NCBI GenBank assembly: GCA_963726755.1
Contig: CAVSDB010000002.1
Span: 62,001-126,000 of the forward strand
Length of the DNA: 64,000 bases
From: DATKIY01 sp963726755
GTDB taxonomy: Bacteria; Actinomycetota; Actinomycetes; JAHEKZ01
Direction: 5' to 3'
The notes beneath the pieces are model-generated. The model saw only the letters and a program-made list of their open reading frames with translations. It ran no database searches and had not been told where the DNA came from. Made by a program: the position numbers and the translations under genes. This document shows positions 29,246-38,556 of the stretch, one piece after another; position 1 is the stretch's first letter; every line of letters begins with the position of its first letter.

Positions 29246-30640
29246 CCACGCCGCAGTCCTTTACCGAACCAGGCGACGACCGCCTTGCCGAATCCGCCCG
29301 CGACCACCTATGGATGCACTTCACGCGCCACTCGACGTACGAGTCCGGTGCGGGACACGTCCCCGTCATCACTCGAGGAGACGGGGCGTACATCTGGGAT
29401 GACCAAGGCAACAAGTACCTCGACGGTCTTGCCGGGTTGTTCGTCGTGCAGGTCGGGCACGGCCGTACTGAACTTGCCGAGGTCATGGCCAAGCAGGCCA
29501 GCGAACTTGCGTTCTTCCCGCTGTGGTCTTACGGCCACCCACCAGCGATCGAGCTCGCTGAGCGGCTCGCCGAATCTCGCCCCCGGCGACCTGAACCGGG
29601 TCTTCTTCACCTCCGGTGGCGGCGAGGCGGTTGAGAGCGCCTGGAAGTTGGCCAAGCAGTACTTCAAGTTGACCGGCAAGCCCATGAAGCACAAGGTGAT
29701 CAGCCGTTCGATCGCCTACCACGGCACCCCGCATGGCGCGCTGTCCATCACGGGCATCCCCGAGGCCAAGATGTACTTCGAGCCGCTGGTGCCTAGCGGG
29801 ATCAAGGTGCCCAACACGAACTTCTACCGGGCTCCAGAGCACGGTGACGACATCGAGAAGTTCGGACGCTGGGCCGCTGACCGGATCGCCGAGGCCATCG
29901 AGTTCGAAGGTCCCGACACTGTCGCCGCGGTCTTCCTCGAACCCGTGCAGAACTCCGGAGGATGCTTCCCGCCGCCTCCCGGGTACCTCGAGCGCGTCCG
30001 CGAGATCTGTGACGAGTACGACGTCCTGTACGTCTCCGACGAGACGATCTGTGCGTACGGACGCATCGGCGACTACTTCGCGACCAAGCGCTACGGCGTC
30101 ACGCCCGACATCATCACGTCGGCCAAGGGATTGACGTCGGGTTACGCGCCGCTGGGGGCAATGATCGTCAGCGAGAAGTTCTTCGAGCCGTTCCGTCATG
30201 GCCAGAACTACTTCGCGCACGGCTACACCTGGGGCGGTCACCCGGTGGCCGCCGCAGTTGCGTTGGCGAACCTCGACATCTTCGAGCGCGAGGGCATCAA
30301 CGAACACGTCCAGAAGAATGAGGGCGCGTTCCGCTCGACTCTCGAGAAGTTGAACGACCTACCGATCGTCGGGGACGTTCGCGGTGCCGGCTACTTCTAC
30401 GGAATCGAACTGGTCAAGGACAAGAAGACCAAGGAGACCTTCAACGACGACGAGTCCGAGCGGTTGCTACGCGGCTTCTTGTCAAAGGCGCTCTTTGATG
30501 CCGGCCTGTACTGCCGCGCTGACGACCGTGGCGACCCCGTGATCCAGCTAGCGCCACCGCTGATCGTCGGCCAGAAAGAGTTCGACGAGATCGAGTCGAC
30601 ACTTCGCTCCGTCCTTACCGAAGCCTGGTCCATCCTTTAG
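29242..30640 (+). CDS. Putrescine/omega-amino acid:pyruvate aminotransferase (one frameshift)
   Basis: Class III PLP aminotransferase resembling SpuC-type putrescine:pyruvate enzymes. Motifs are LDGLAGLFVVQVGHGRTELA, NRVFFTSGGGEAVESAWKLA, SIAYHGTPHGALSITGIPEA, AVFLEPVQNSGGCFPPPPGY, LYVSDETICAYGRIGDYFAT and ITSAKGLTSGYAPLGAMIVS with the PLP lysine. One frameshift near 29575 separates AIELAERLAE from LAPGDLNRVFF. ATG 29242 overlaps the Lrp stop. Product from putrescine would be 4-aminobutyraldehyde, the substrate of the two PatD-like genes. Other diamines or beta-alanine are possible substrates. Confidence 0.88.
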
Positions 30641-30645
30641 TCCAC

Positions 30646-30693
30646 GATTGCGGAAGATTCGGGTGGCTATGGCCACCCGAATCTTCCGCAATC
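30646..30693 (+). terminator. Perfect 22-bp hairpin after the aminotransferase gene
   Basis: Left arm 30646-30667 and right arm 30672-30693 are perfectly complementary across a 4-nt TATG loop. It begins 5 bases after the aminotransferase stop and ends 17 bases before the next start. No T-run follows, so it may be a U-less terminator, an mRNA 3'-end stabiliser or an element in the leader of the next gene. Confidence 0.65.
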
Positions 30694-30710
30694 CAATGAA
30701 AGTGAGTGAC

Positions 30711-31367
30711 ATGAGTCAGTTGCGTCCGGGGTCGACGGCGCGTACCCGCGTGAAACGGCTGGCCGACAAGGCAGTTCGCGACCAAGACGTTCTGCATGCG
30801 GTGCTCGACGCTGGCCTGGTCGCGCATGTTGCTGTCAGCGACGACGCAGGTCAGCCGTACATCCTCCCCGTCGGATATGCGCGCGACGGGGACCGCGTGC
30901 TGTTCCACGGCTCAACGGGTAGCCGGCTCTTCCGCGGTCTCGCGGCAGGTCAGCCGACCTGCTTCACGGTGACGCTGCTCGACGGCCTGGTACTGGCTCG
31001 CTCGACTTTCGAGTCGTCGATGCACTACCGCGGAGCGATGGTGCTCGGTGTCTGCGAGAAGATCACGGGCAAAGCCAAGTTCGACGCGTTGGAAGTCATA
31101 ACCCATCACCTGCTCCCAGGGCGTTGGGCGGAAGCTCGGCATCCCAACAAGAAGGAGTTGGCAGCCACGGTTGTCTTGTCGCTCTCTCTCGAAGAGGCGT
31201 CGGTGAAGGTTTCGGACGGCCCGCCGGACGATGTGCCCGAAGACATCTACCTGCCGATCTGGGCGGGCATCGTCCCGATGCGTGAAGTCCTCGAAACCCC
31301 AATCGATGCGCCTGACTTGCAACAGCCCTACCCAGTGCCCGACTACGTCCGTGCCTGGCGACGGTAG
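30711..31367 (+). CDS. Pyridoxamine 5'-phosphate oxidase-like flavin-binding protein
   Basis: About 218 residues of the split-barrel FMN family. GLVAHVAVSDDAGQPYILPV followed by GYARDGDRVLFHGSTGSRLF is the usual N-terminal pattern, with TCFTVTLLDGLVLARSTFES and YRGAMVLGVCEKIT behind it. Members include Nim-type reductases and F420/FMN proteins; substrate unknown. ATG 30711 and ATG 30696 are both in frame with weak ribosome sites. Same strand as the aminotransferase gene but separated by the long hairpin, so it may be a separate unit. Confidence 0.8.
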   Translation: MSQLRPGSTARTRVKRLADKAVRDQDVLHAVLDAGLVAHVAVSDDAGQPYILPVGYARDGDRVLFHGSTGSRLFRGLAAGQPTCFTVTLLDGLVLARSTFESSMHYRGAMVLGVCEKITGKAKFDALEVITHHLLPGRWAEARHPNKKELAATVVLSLSLEEASVKVSDGPPDDVPEDIYLPIWAGIVPMREVLETPIDAPDLQQPYPVPDYVRAWRR

Positions 31368-31378
31368 CCGCAGTCAGC

Positions 31379-32339
31379 TCAACCTGCAGCCCACAACCGC
31401 TGCGCGACCAGTTCGGCTACCAACACTTCAGACAGCAACCGCACGTCGTCATCGTCGTCTCCTGAGTAACGGAGGGCGAAAGAGCTTCCGGGGACTTCCT
31501 CCCCCACCGACAACACCGTTGCGCCGCGCTCTTGCGTCCACTTCAGGAGTTCGTCTTCGTAGGCGCTGCCCGGGAACAACAGCATGCGATAGTCGCGCGT
31601 CTTAGTCAGGTAGACGTCGACGTGACTCCAGTCACCGGTCTCACATGCCACTGCCGGACGTCGTGGACCCTCACGAAGCATGAGTGCGCTTTGTTGAGCG
31701 CTGCAAAGGCGACGCAGCGGCGCCACCACCCATGATCCGTCAGGTCCCGACAGCGTTTCCGTGACATGCGGCAGCCACTCTGTGCGCCGATCCAGTAAGT
31801 CGGCACTGGCGGTTGCCGCACGACGAATGACGTCGGACAGGTCAGGCTCGGAATCGGTCCAGAGGTGCTCCATCGCAAGCAACAACGCCAACGTGTGTTG
31901 ATACGACCGACACGCGACACCACCCGACTTCCGGTTCAGCACGGAGGTCCACGACAGCCGATGCGCCCTCGGTAATCGGCGAGCCGGGCACGTTCGTGAG
32001 GGCGATGACCTGAGACCGATCCAAATAGGGACGGACCGCTCCTAGCGTCTCCTTCGATCCACCTGACGCAGAGATCGCAACGACCAGAGTCCGCGGATCG
32101 GCTGGGGGTAGCAGGTCAGACGACGCGAGCTCGGCCACGGCATCGACGCCTCGAGATCGCAACCGAGCTGCTGCGACACCGGCTGCGTACGTCGACGACC
32201 CCATTCCGAGAAACAGGACACGGTCAATGTCCTCCGGGACATCAGCCAGGGCATCCCCTCGGTCGATCGACTCGGCGAGCGCGCTTAGCGCCTCAGGCTT
32301 GCGTTCCAAGTCCTGCAGGAACAGGTGCGGATCCACCAC
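31379..32339 (-). CDS. SIS-domain phosphosugar isomerase/deaminase-like protein (one frameshift)
   Basis: Reconstructed over two frames (break near 31910). The first SIS domain has RVLFLGMGSSTYAAGVAAAR and LVVAISASGGSKETLGAVRP, then RSQVIALTNVPGSPITEGAS. The second half has CRSYQHTLALLLAMEHLW and QSALMLREGPRRPAVACETG. This looks like the isomerase half of GlmS, without the glutaminase domain. Glucosamine-6-phosphate is a plausible ligand because the upstream gene resembles a glucosamine kinase. Last gene of the glycosyltransferase - kinase - SIS operon (8 bases after the kinase stop, GTG start). Confidence 0.82.
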
Positions 32340-32348
32340 CGCAGCATG

Positions 32349-33666
32349 TCACGGGAACAGGTCTTGCAGCGCGCCATCGGGTACGTAGCGCCATCGGGGC
32401 AGGTGCCGCTCGGCGTAGAGGAACTCTCGCAGCTCCTGCTCGACTCGGAACGGTGACAGCAACCGGTCGTCCAAGAGGTGCCGACAATCGGCGATTGCCA
32501 ACTGCGCCCGAATAAGCCGCCATGAACACCGTCTGCGCTTGATGAATCCAGTTGAGGACGCGCGGTACGTCGACGCCCTCGCGACGCTTGATGACGACAC
32601 GTGCGACGTGATCGATCGACTGCAGCATTCCGGCTACGTCACGGGCGGCAGGCTGCGCACGCAGTCGCTCCCCAGCAGGGACCACAGGGTTGCCATCGAA
32701 GTCATTGACGGCGTATCCCCCATCCCAACGCAAGATCTGACCAACATGGAGGTCGCCGTGAATGGGGATAGTCGGCGTCGACTCGATCTCGCCCAGGGTG
32801 TCGAGTGCGGCAGCGATCCGTTGTGCGCGAGATCGAAGTCGATTTCCTTCGTCACCGCCGACTTCGGCCGTGGCCTGAGTCAGGAGTTCAACAGCCGACG
32901 TCTGCCAGACCGCGATGTCTGCACTCGACGCGAGACCCATCGGCTTCGCGATGATTTCTGACGGACGCGACAACGCGGCATGCATCTGGGCAACGATGCG
33001 GGCAACCTCAACGATCGGACCTAACGGATCAGGGTGGTTGTCCTCGTTCAGCCCGTAGTTGGCGACATCGTCAACTAACCAACTCCAACCATCCACGGCA
33101 TGAGGCAAGAAATCAGTCACCGACGCCAAGACGACGGGTACACCACCGTCGCGGCTGGTAGTGACAAATCCCCAGGGTCGCGGCATCTCCTTGAACCCAT
33201 TCATCGCCAAGTGCGAAATGAGGTCAGGTGCCGGACTGGGTTCGGCACGCACCATCCATTTCACGACTGCGGTGTCAGCGACGACGATCGACTCGTGGGT
33301 CTGATCGACGCCCATCGCCCGTTCGTCACCTGTCGCCGTTGCCGTTGCCGTCGCTGCTCTCAACGGTTTCCAGTCAAAGGCTGCCGCCGGATCCGGGGCG
33401 ACTGTCAGCCGGTTGATGAGGGCAGCGGCAGCACCATCGCCTGGACGTGCCCGGCGAAGAGCACCCTCGTCGTCGACCAGCGGACACGCGAATGCGTCGT
33501 TGCCGTCAGACAGCAGCGCCAACCACATATCGGTGCCCAGAGACTCGACCGCTGCGACCTTGAGCGTAGAAGGTAGTGACGCGCCCTCCTGGCTGAGCCG
33601 CGCAGGCAACAACTCAGGTGGGTTAAGCGCGGCAAGCCGTTCAAGCAGTGTCGGCTGTTGCGCCAT
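32349..33666 (-). CDS. Maltokinase-like sugar kinase, possibly a glucosamine kinase (one frameshift)
   Basis: About 440 residues of the maltokinase/aminoglycoside phosphotransferase fold. IHGDLHVGQILR is the catalytic loop and VNDFDGNPV the metal-binding segment; maltokinases have DFEG there. An N-terminal cap domain precedes it (LVDDEGALRRARPGDGAAAA). The frame changes near 32520 and the true end is EQELREFLYAERHLPRWRYV to LQDLFP. A family of actinobacterial glucosamine kinases related to maltokinase is known; pairing with a SIS gene supports that assignment, but maltose or another sugar is not excluded. Start ATG 33666 is 2 bases after the glycosyltransferase stop. Confidence 0.78.
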
Positions 33667-33668
33667 GC

Positions 33669-34980
33669 CTAGCCTGCAGCAGAGCGGGCTACCGCCTCGA
33701 TGACATCGGCCGCACGTTCCTTGCCGTTGCGCGAGCGGATCGAGGCACCCATCTGTGTCATACGTTCCCGCAATGCGCTGTCGGCGAGCAGGCCATCGAT
33801 GGCACTGGTCATCTCTGCATCGGTGAACGTGTACGTCGACAGCCGCTTTCCGAAGCCGAGTTCGTCGACGCGCTGGGCGTTGTCGTACTGATCCCAGAAC
33901 AGGGGAAGCAGAATCATCGGCTTACCGAAGTGAAACGACTCTGTGGTCGTGTTGTTCCCGCCATGTGTGATGACCAAGTCGACCAAGGGCATGATCGCTG
34001 TCTGCGGCAAGAACTCCTGGCCCCACATGTTGTCGGCGAGTTCGTACTCGGCGTGCTGCGGTCCAGTACTGACGATGAATCGATGCTTCGTGCGACCGAG
34101 GACGTCTACCAGTCGCTTCATCAGGTCGACGTCCGCGCTGCCGAGCGAACCAAGCGAGAGATAGACCAACCCGGAATCGGCGGGTCGATCGGCAATGACG
34201 CTGGGAAGGGTGAACTCCTCGTCATCAGAACGAACACTTGAGTCCAGCCGGTGCCACGTGGGACCGAGCGGACGACGATCCGCGTAGTCAGCTTCCTCGG
34301 GGTACACGTAGAGATTCGCGTATTCAGACTCGTGGATGAATTCCAAGTCCGCTAAGGGGGGCGCGCCTTGGGCGATCATGAAGGCGTTGAAGTCCTCCCA
34401 GGTCGCGCGGTGCGTGCGCTCGTACTCTTCGCGAAACGACTGCCACTGGCTCTGATCATCGGCCGGCAACCCAGAAAACGTCGGCGCCACGCCAGCACCC
34501 TTGACCTCAAGTGGGTTGCAACTGACGATCCTCACGTAAGGCGCGTCGGCGGTGACAAGAGCAGGAAATCCGACCACGTTGTCTTCAACGATCACATCGG
34601 GTTGCTGCCTTGCGATGATCTCCCGCAACTGCGGTTCGCAGTACTTCGCGCCATCGATGAGGGCCTGGAACGTTGGTTGAATGAAGGTTGCGAGTTGGTC
34701 AACAGTGGGCTTACGGAACTCCGGCGCCGTCTCGCGGATGAACTCCTTCCAGAACTGTCCGGGATCTTGTGCCTCATCTCCCTCAGCGGCTGGCGGCGCA
34801 AGGTCGACCAGCTCCTCGACGAATCCGCGTGACACCAACTTGCCGCTCCAACTCGACTCGGCGGCAAATACCACTCGATGCCCACGCGCCAGTAAGAACG
34901 TTCCCGATACCCATGCAGTTGCCGGTGGGCCCGTATGCCGACTCAGGCATGAACAAGACGGTCAACGGTCGATCGGTCAT
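33669..34980 (-). CDS. UDP-glycosyltransferase-like GT-B enzyme (one frameshift)
   Basis: GT1-type transferase. The N-terminus MTDRPLTVLFMPESAYGPTG leads to GNCMGIGNVL, then ARGHRVVFAAESSWSGKLVS after a frameshift near 34890. The C-terminal sugar-nucleotide site is LVYLSLGSLGS, LPLVDLVITHGGNNTTTESF and GKPMILLPLFWDQYDNAQRV, close to the UGT signature. It probably glycosylates a small lipophilic molecule. ATG 34980 has an AGGGAG ribosome site. Heads a three-gene operon with the sugar kinase and SIS protein. Confidence 0.85.
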
Positions 34981-35122
34981 CGTCGCTCCCTGGAGGTCAA
35001 GGCTGGCCGGTGAGCAGAATGCCATAGCCCCTCATCCCCAACACATCGGTCTTCGCCTGCGTGGGATCATCGAGAGCACCCAAACTCAGTTCGCTCAACC
35101 TCAGTTGGCCAAGGAGACACCC

Positions 35123-35476
35123 ATGACCGCTCCCCTACTCGTTTCAATCCCGGATGCCGCCGTAGGCAGTGACCTTGAGGACTGGGGTCCCAGGATCGGC
35201 GCCGACAGCGGTGAGCCCATGATGAAGGGCCAGATCTTCCACGATGCCGACGGCTTCCAGGTCGGGGTCTGGGAGTGCACCCCAGGCGGCTGGGCCATCG
35301 AGGATCGCCCCGACTCAGAGACCGTCCGGATTCTGGCTGGTCGAGCCAGGCTGACCAACGCCGATGGCAGTTCGGTTGAGCTCGGGGTCGGAGACGTCCT
35401 GGTGCTGCCCAAGGGCTGGTCAGGACGCTGGGACATCCTCGAAACCGTGCGCAAGCTGTACACGACCGCCAAGTAG
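35123..35476 (+). CDS. Small cupin-domain protein (DUF861/ureidoglycine-hydrolase-like)
   Basis: 117-residue single cupin: GQIFHDADGFQVGVWECTPG, then ETVRILAGRARLTNADGSSV and GDVLVLPKGWSGRWDILETV, ending RKLYTTAK. The fold matches the (S)-ureidoglycine aminohydrolase-like cupins, whose members are mostly uncharacterised. AAGGAG precedes ATG 35123. Divergent from the glycosyltransferase and upstream of the glutaryl-CoA dehydrogenase, from which it is separated by the operator-like site. Function unknown. Confidence 0.8.
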   Translation: MTAPLLVSIPDAAVGSDLEDWGPRIGADSGEPMMKGQIFHDADGFQVGVWECTPGGWAIEDRPDSETVRILAGRARLTNADGSSVELGVGDVLVLPKGWSGRWDILETVRKLYTTAK

Positions 35477-35527
35477 CCGGAGGCAGGGAACGCGCCCAGT
35501 TTCGTCGATCCCGTCGATGGACGGTAT

Positions 35528-35539
35528 ATTGTATCCAAT
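35528..35539. promoter_or_regulatory. ATTGTATCCAAT, putative GntR operator upstream of gcdH
   Basis: Near-palindromic 12-mer (its complement reads ATTGGATACAAT). The identical 12-mer occurs at 39670-39681 before the CoA-transferase gene, whose operon encodes a GntR/FCD regulator. TNGTNNNACNA-like sites are typical for that family. Confidence 0.65.
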
Positions 35540-35568
35540 CTTCCTAAGCCATCGTTTCAGGAGTGAAA

Positions 35569-36735
35569 ATGCCGTTGGCACCGCTGGACCTCATCGCCGC
35601 TGACACCCTCCTCTCGGACGAGGAGCGCGCCATTCGCGACACCGTCCGAAAGTTCGGCGAGGACCACCTGCGGCCACACGTCGCTGACTGGTTCGAAGCC
35701 GGCACCATCCCCGCCAAGGAGTTGGCGCAACAACTCGGCGGTCTCGGCGTCTTGGGGATGCACCTGACCGGTTACGACTGCGCCGGGACGAGTGCGGTCG
35801 CCTACGGGCTTGCGTGCATGGAACTCGAGGCGGTCGACTCGGGAATCCGCTCGCTGGTCAGCGTGCAGGGTTCGCTGGCGATGTTCGCGATCTGGAAGTG
35901 GGGCAGCGAGGAGCAAAAGCAGCAGTGGTTGCCCGCGATGGCGGCGGGCGAGAAGATCGGCTGCTTCGGTCTCACCGAGCCCGACTTCGGCTCTAACCCG
36001 TCCGACATGCGCAGCAACGCCAAGCGCGATGGCAATGACTGGGTGCTCAACGGCACCAAGATGTGGATCACCAACGGCGCAGTGGCCGACGTCGCCGTTG
36101 TGTGGGCGCAAACCGATCAGGGGATTCGCGGGTTCGTCGTCCCGACAGACTCCCCCGGATTCAGCGCCCCTGTCATCAAAAGCAAGTTGAGTTTGCGCGC
36201 GTCGATCACCAGTGAACTCGTGCTTGACAATGTGCGGCTGCCCGAATCCGCAGTGCTGCCCGAGGTGACCGGACTCAAGGGACCGCTGTCCTGCTTGTCT
36301 GAAGCCAGGTTCGGGATCGTCTTCGGCGTTGTGGGAGCAGCCCGCGACTGTCTGGAGACCGCGATCGACTACGCGATCAACCGTGAGCAATTCGACCGTC
36401 CCATCGCCGGGTTCCAACTCACCCAGCGCAAACTCGCAGACATGACCGTCGAGCTTGACAAGGCCTTCCTGCTCGCTTTGCACCTCGGACGTTTGAAGGA
36501 CGAGGGGCGTATTACCCCCGAAATGGTGAGCGTCGGCAAGCTCAACAACGTCCGTGAGGCACTACGGACCGCACGCGAATCGCGAACCATCCTCGGCGGT
36601 AACGGCATCACGTTGGAGTACCCGGTACTGCGTCACGCCAACAACCTTGAGTCGGTACTCACCTACGAAGGCACCGAAGAGATCCACACCCTTGTTGTTG
36701 GCCAGGCGGTTACCGGAATTGCCGCATACCGCTAA
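35569..36735 (+). CDS. gcdH: Glutaryl-CoA dehydrogenase-type acyl-CoA dehydrogenase
   Basis: 388 residues, intact. It oxidises and decarboxylates glutaryl-CoA to crotonyl-CoA with FAD. ACAD motifs are CFGLTEPDFGSNPSDMRSNA, WVLNGTKMWITNGAVADVAV, VQGSLAMFAIWKWGSEEQKQ, REQFDRPIAGFQLTQRKLAD and the catalytic Glu segment YEGTEEIHTLVVGQAVTGIA. The YEGT motif and overall order fit glutaryl-CoA dehydrogenase better than short-chain ACADs. The operator-like ATTGTATCCAAT lies 30 bases upstream. ATG 35569 follows CAGGAGTGAAA. With the CoA-transferase and GntR genes it forms a glutarate degradation unit. Confidence 0.88.
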   Translation: MPLAPLDLIAADTLLSDEERAIRDTVRKFGEDHLRPHVADWFEAGTIPAKELAQQLGGLGVLGMHLTGYDCAGTSAVAYGLACMELEAVDSGIRSLVSVQGSLAMFAIWKWGSEEQKQQWLPAMAAGEKIGCFGLTEPDFGSNPSDMRSNAKRDGNDWVLNGTKMWITNGAVADVAVVWAQTDQGIRGFVVPTDSPGFSAPVIKSKLSLRASITSELVLDNVRLPESAVLPEVTGLKGPLSCLSEARFGIVFGVVGAARDCLETAIDYAINREQFDRPIAGFQLTQRKLADMTVELDKAFLLALHLGRLKDEGRITPEMVSVGKLNNVREALRTARESRTILGGNGITLEYPVLRHANNLESVLTYEGTEEIHTLVVGQAVTGIAAYR

Positions 36736-36785
36736 GTGCTGTGCGAGAATCCCGCGAGGCTATCTGCGGGACTCGGAGGACTGAA

Positions 36786-37892
36786 GTGGCAATGCGACAG
36801 CTTGGTGCTCTGGAGAGTCGAGGCACTACGGTCGCTGCCGTCCTTGGCCTCGCGACCGCAACTCTGGTCATGGTTGCTGCGTCGGACGCGCAGGCGCAGG
36901 TCAGTACGTGTCGCGCGCAAGACCTCACGATGGGGACGATCGCAAGTGCTGACCTTCAGGGCGTCATCGACAGCGCCACCGCCGGCGACCGGATTCAGGT
37001 CAACGGGATCTGCGTCGGGGGTTTCACTATCGACAAGGATCTGATCGTCATTGGCAAGGCAACGAAGTCCTCACCGATCGCTACTTTGGACGGGAACAAC
37101 ACATCGACCGTGCTGTCCCTACCTGGCGGCAAAGGCGTCCAAGTGAGCTTGCACGATGTGACCATCATTCGCGGATCGGGTGATAAAGGCACCGGCGGTG
37201 GCATTTCGGTTTCTGGCGGAACTGTGACGCTAGAGGACTCCTCACGAGTAACCAGAAGCACAGCACCCAGAGGCGGTGGAATCTTCAACGACGGCGGCAC
37301 AGTCCGGTTGAACGACTCAGCCAAGGTGTCGAGAAACACCGCTACCAAATCAGGTGCTGGGATCTACAACGTGGACGGCACCGTGATCTTGAACGCCAAA
37401 TCGTCGGTGTCGAGAAACCACGCCCGTTCCGCCCACGGTGGGCCTTATCAGTACGGGGGCGGGATCGCCAGTTTTGGCGGAACCGTCACCTTGAACCACG
37501 CATCGTCGGTGACCCGAAACAGTGCTGAGGGGATCGGCGGGGGTATCTACAGCAATATGGCGTCGGTGACGTTGAACCGCACATCCTCAGTGACAAGGAA
37601 CACCTCCACCGATGGGGCCGGGATCTTCGGAAGCTCATCAATTAAGAAGTACGTCAACCAGGTGACCCTCAACGACGAATCGTCGGTGGCGCATAACGTC
37701 GCCAAGGACTCCGGCGGCGGAATCTATAACCTCTACGGCTCTATCGTTTTGCGGGACTACTCCTCGGTGACGGAAAATACTGCAGGTTCCCGTGGGGGCG
37801 GAGTCTTCAACTTCCGCGGAAAGGTCGCATTGCGCGACTCGGCTCTGGTGAAGCGAAACGATCCCGACAACTGCGTGCGCTGTTCGTCCTAG
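36786..37892 (+). CDS. Secreted right-handed beta-helix repeat protein
   Basis: About 368 residues. A signal peptide (VAAVLGLATATLVMVAASDA then QAQ, with a likely cut after AQA) is followed by DLQGVIDSATAGDRIQVNGI. About seven imperfect repeats of the form GGGI-(x)-GGTVTLN-(x)-SSVTRN-(x) then run to the end (about residues 115-360). This is the parallel beta-helix pattern of polymorphic outer-membrane or pectate-lyase-like proteins, with no catalytic site visible. GTG 36786 has GGAGG 6-8 bases upstream. It sits between gcdH and the convergent gntR (3 bases between stops), unrelated to their function. Possibly an adhesin or cell-surface decoration. Confidence 0.82.
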   Translation: MAMRQLGALESRGTTVAAVLGLATATLVMVAASDAQAQVSTCRAQDLTMGTIASADLQGVIDSATAGDRIQVNGICVGGFTIDKDLIVIGKATKSSPIATLDGNNTSTVLSLPGGKGVQVSLHDVTIIRGSGDKGTGGGISVSGGTVTLEDSSRVTRSTAPRGGGIFNDGGTVRLNDSAKVSRNTATKSGAGIYNVDGTVILNAKSSVSRNHARSAHGGPYQYGGGIASFGGTVTLNHASSVTRNSAEGIGGGIYSNMASVTLNRTSSVTRNTSTDGAGIFGSSSIKKYVNQVTLNDESSVAHNVAKDSGGGIYNLYGSIVLRDYSSVTENTAGSRGGGVFNFRGKVALRDSALVKRNDPDNCVRCSS

Positions 37893-37895
37893 TGC

Positions 37896-38556
37896 CTAGT
37901 CGCTGATGGCTGCCGCCACCGCGATGACCGCATGCTCGCGATGGGCTCGGAGCAGGCGCACGACTTCGTCGGCGTCACCTGAGCGTGCCGCGACGACCAC
38001 AGCGCGATGCTCGTCATGGACGACTCGACGATGACCCGGGATCCGCGTAGTAGAACGAGCGGTAAGCATCGGTGGCATCCCACAACACCCGAGACAACCG
38101 AACCAACCTTGGCATTTTGGCTGCCTCGAGCAGCGTGAAATGAAATACCCGATTCGCGGCCGTCATCGCCACCAAGTCACCGGACTGATCAGCTCGATCG
38201 ACGTCGTCAGCGGCGGCCTCGAGTCGGTCGAGGTCTGTGTCAGTGAGCAGCGGGACGGCGATACGCGCAGCCTCAGATTCAAGCAGGTCGCGGATGCGAT
38301 ACACCTCACGCAGATCGTCGACATCTAACTCTGTGACGAAGTAGCCGCGATGCGGTTGATAGGTGACCTGGCCCTCGCCTTCAAGAATCTTCAAAGCCTC
38401 TCGCAGCGGCACCCGCGAAACACCAAAGCGTTCGGCCAGTGCATCCTGCAAAATCTGCTCGCCAGGTTTGAGCTCCCCGGTGACGATCGTTCGGCGCAGT
38501 TCAGCGAGCACCGCCTCTTGCGCCGTGGGCGGCCTGCGGAACGGTGTACTAGTCAC
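37896..38556 (-). CDS. GntR-family (FCD) transcriptional regulator (one frameshift)
   Basis: About 220 residues. The wHTH is AVLAELRRTIVTGELKPGEQ, LQDALAERFGVSRVPLREAL and LEGEGQVTYQPHRGYFVTEL; the FCD ligand domain follows (LREVYRIRDLLESEAARIAV, NRVFHFTLLEAAKMPRLVRL). The frame changes near 38030 and the true end is HDEHRAVVVAARSGDADEVV to AVAAAISD. The GTG start at 38556 overlaps the CoA-transferase stop by 8 bases, so the two are one operon. The shared ATTGTATCCAAT sites before gcdH and the CoA-transferase suggest it represses both; glutarate or its CoA ester is a likely effector. Confidence 0.88.
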
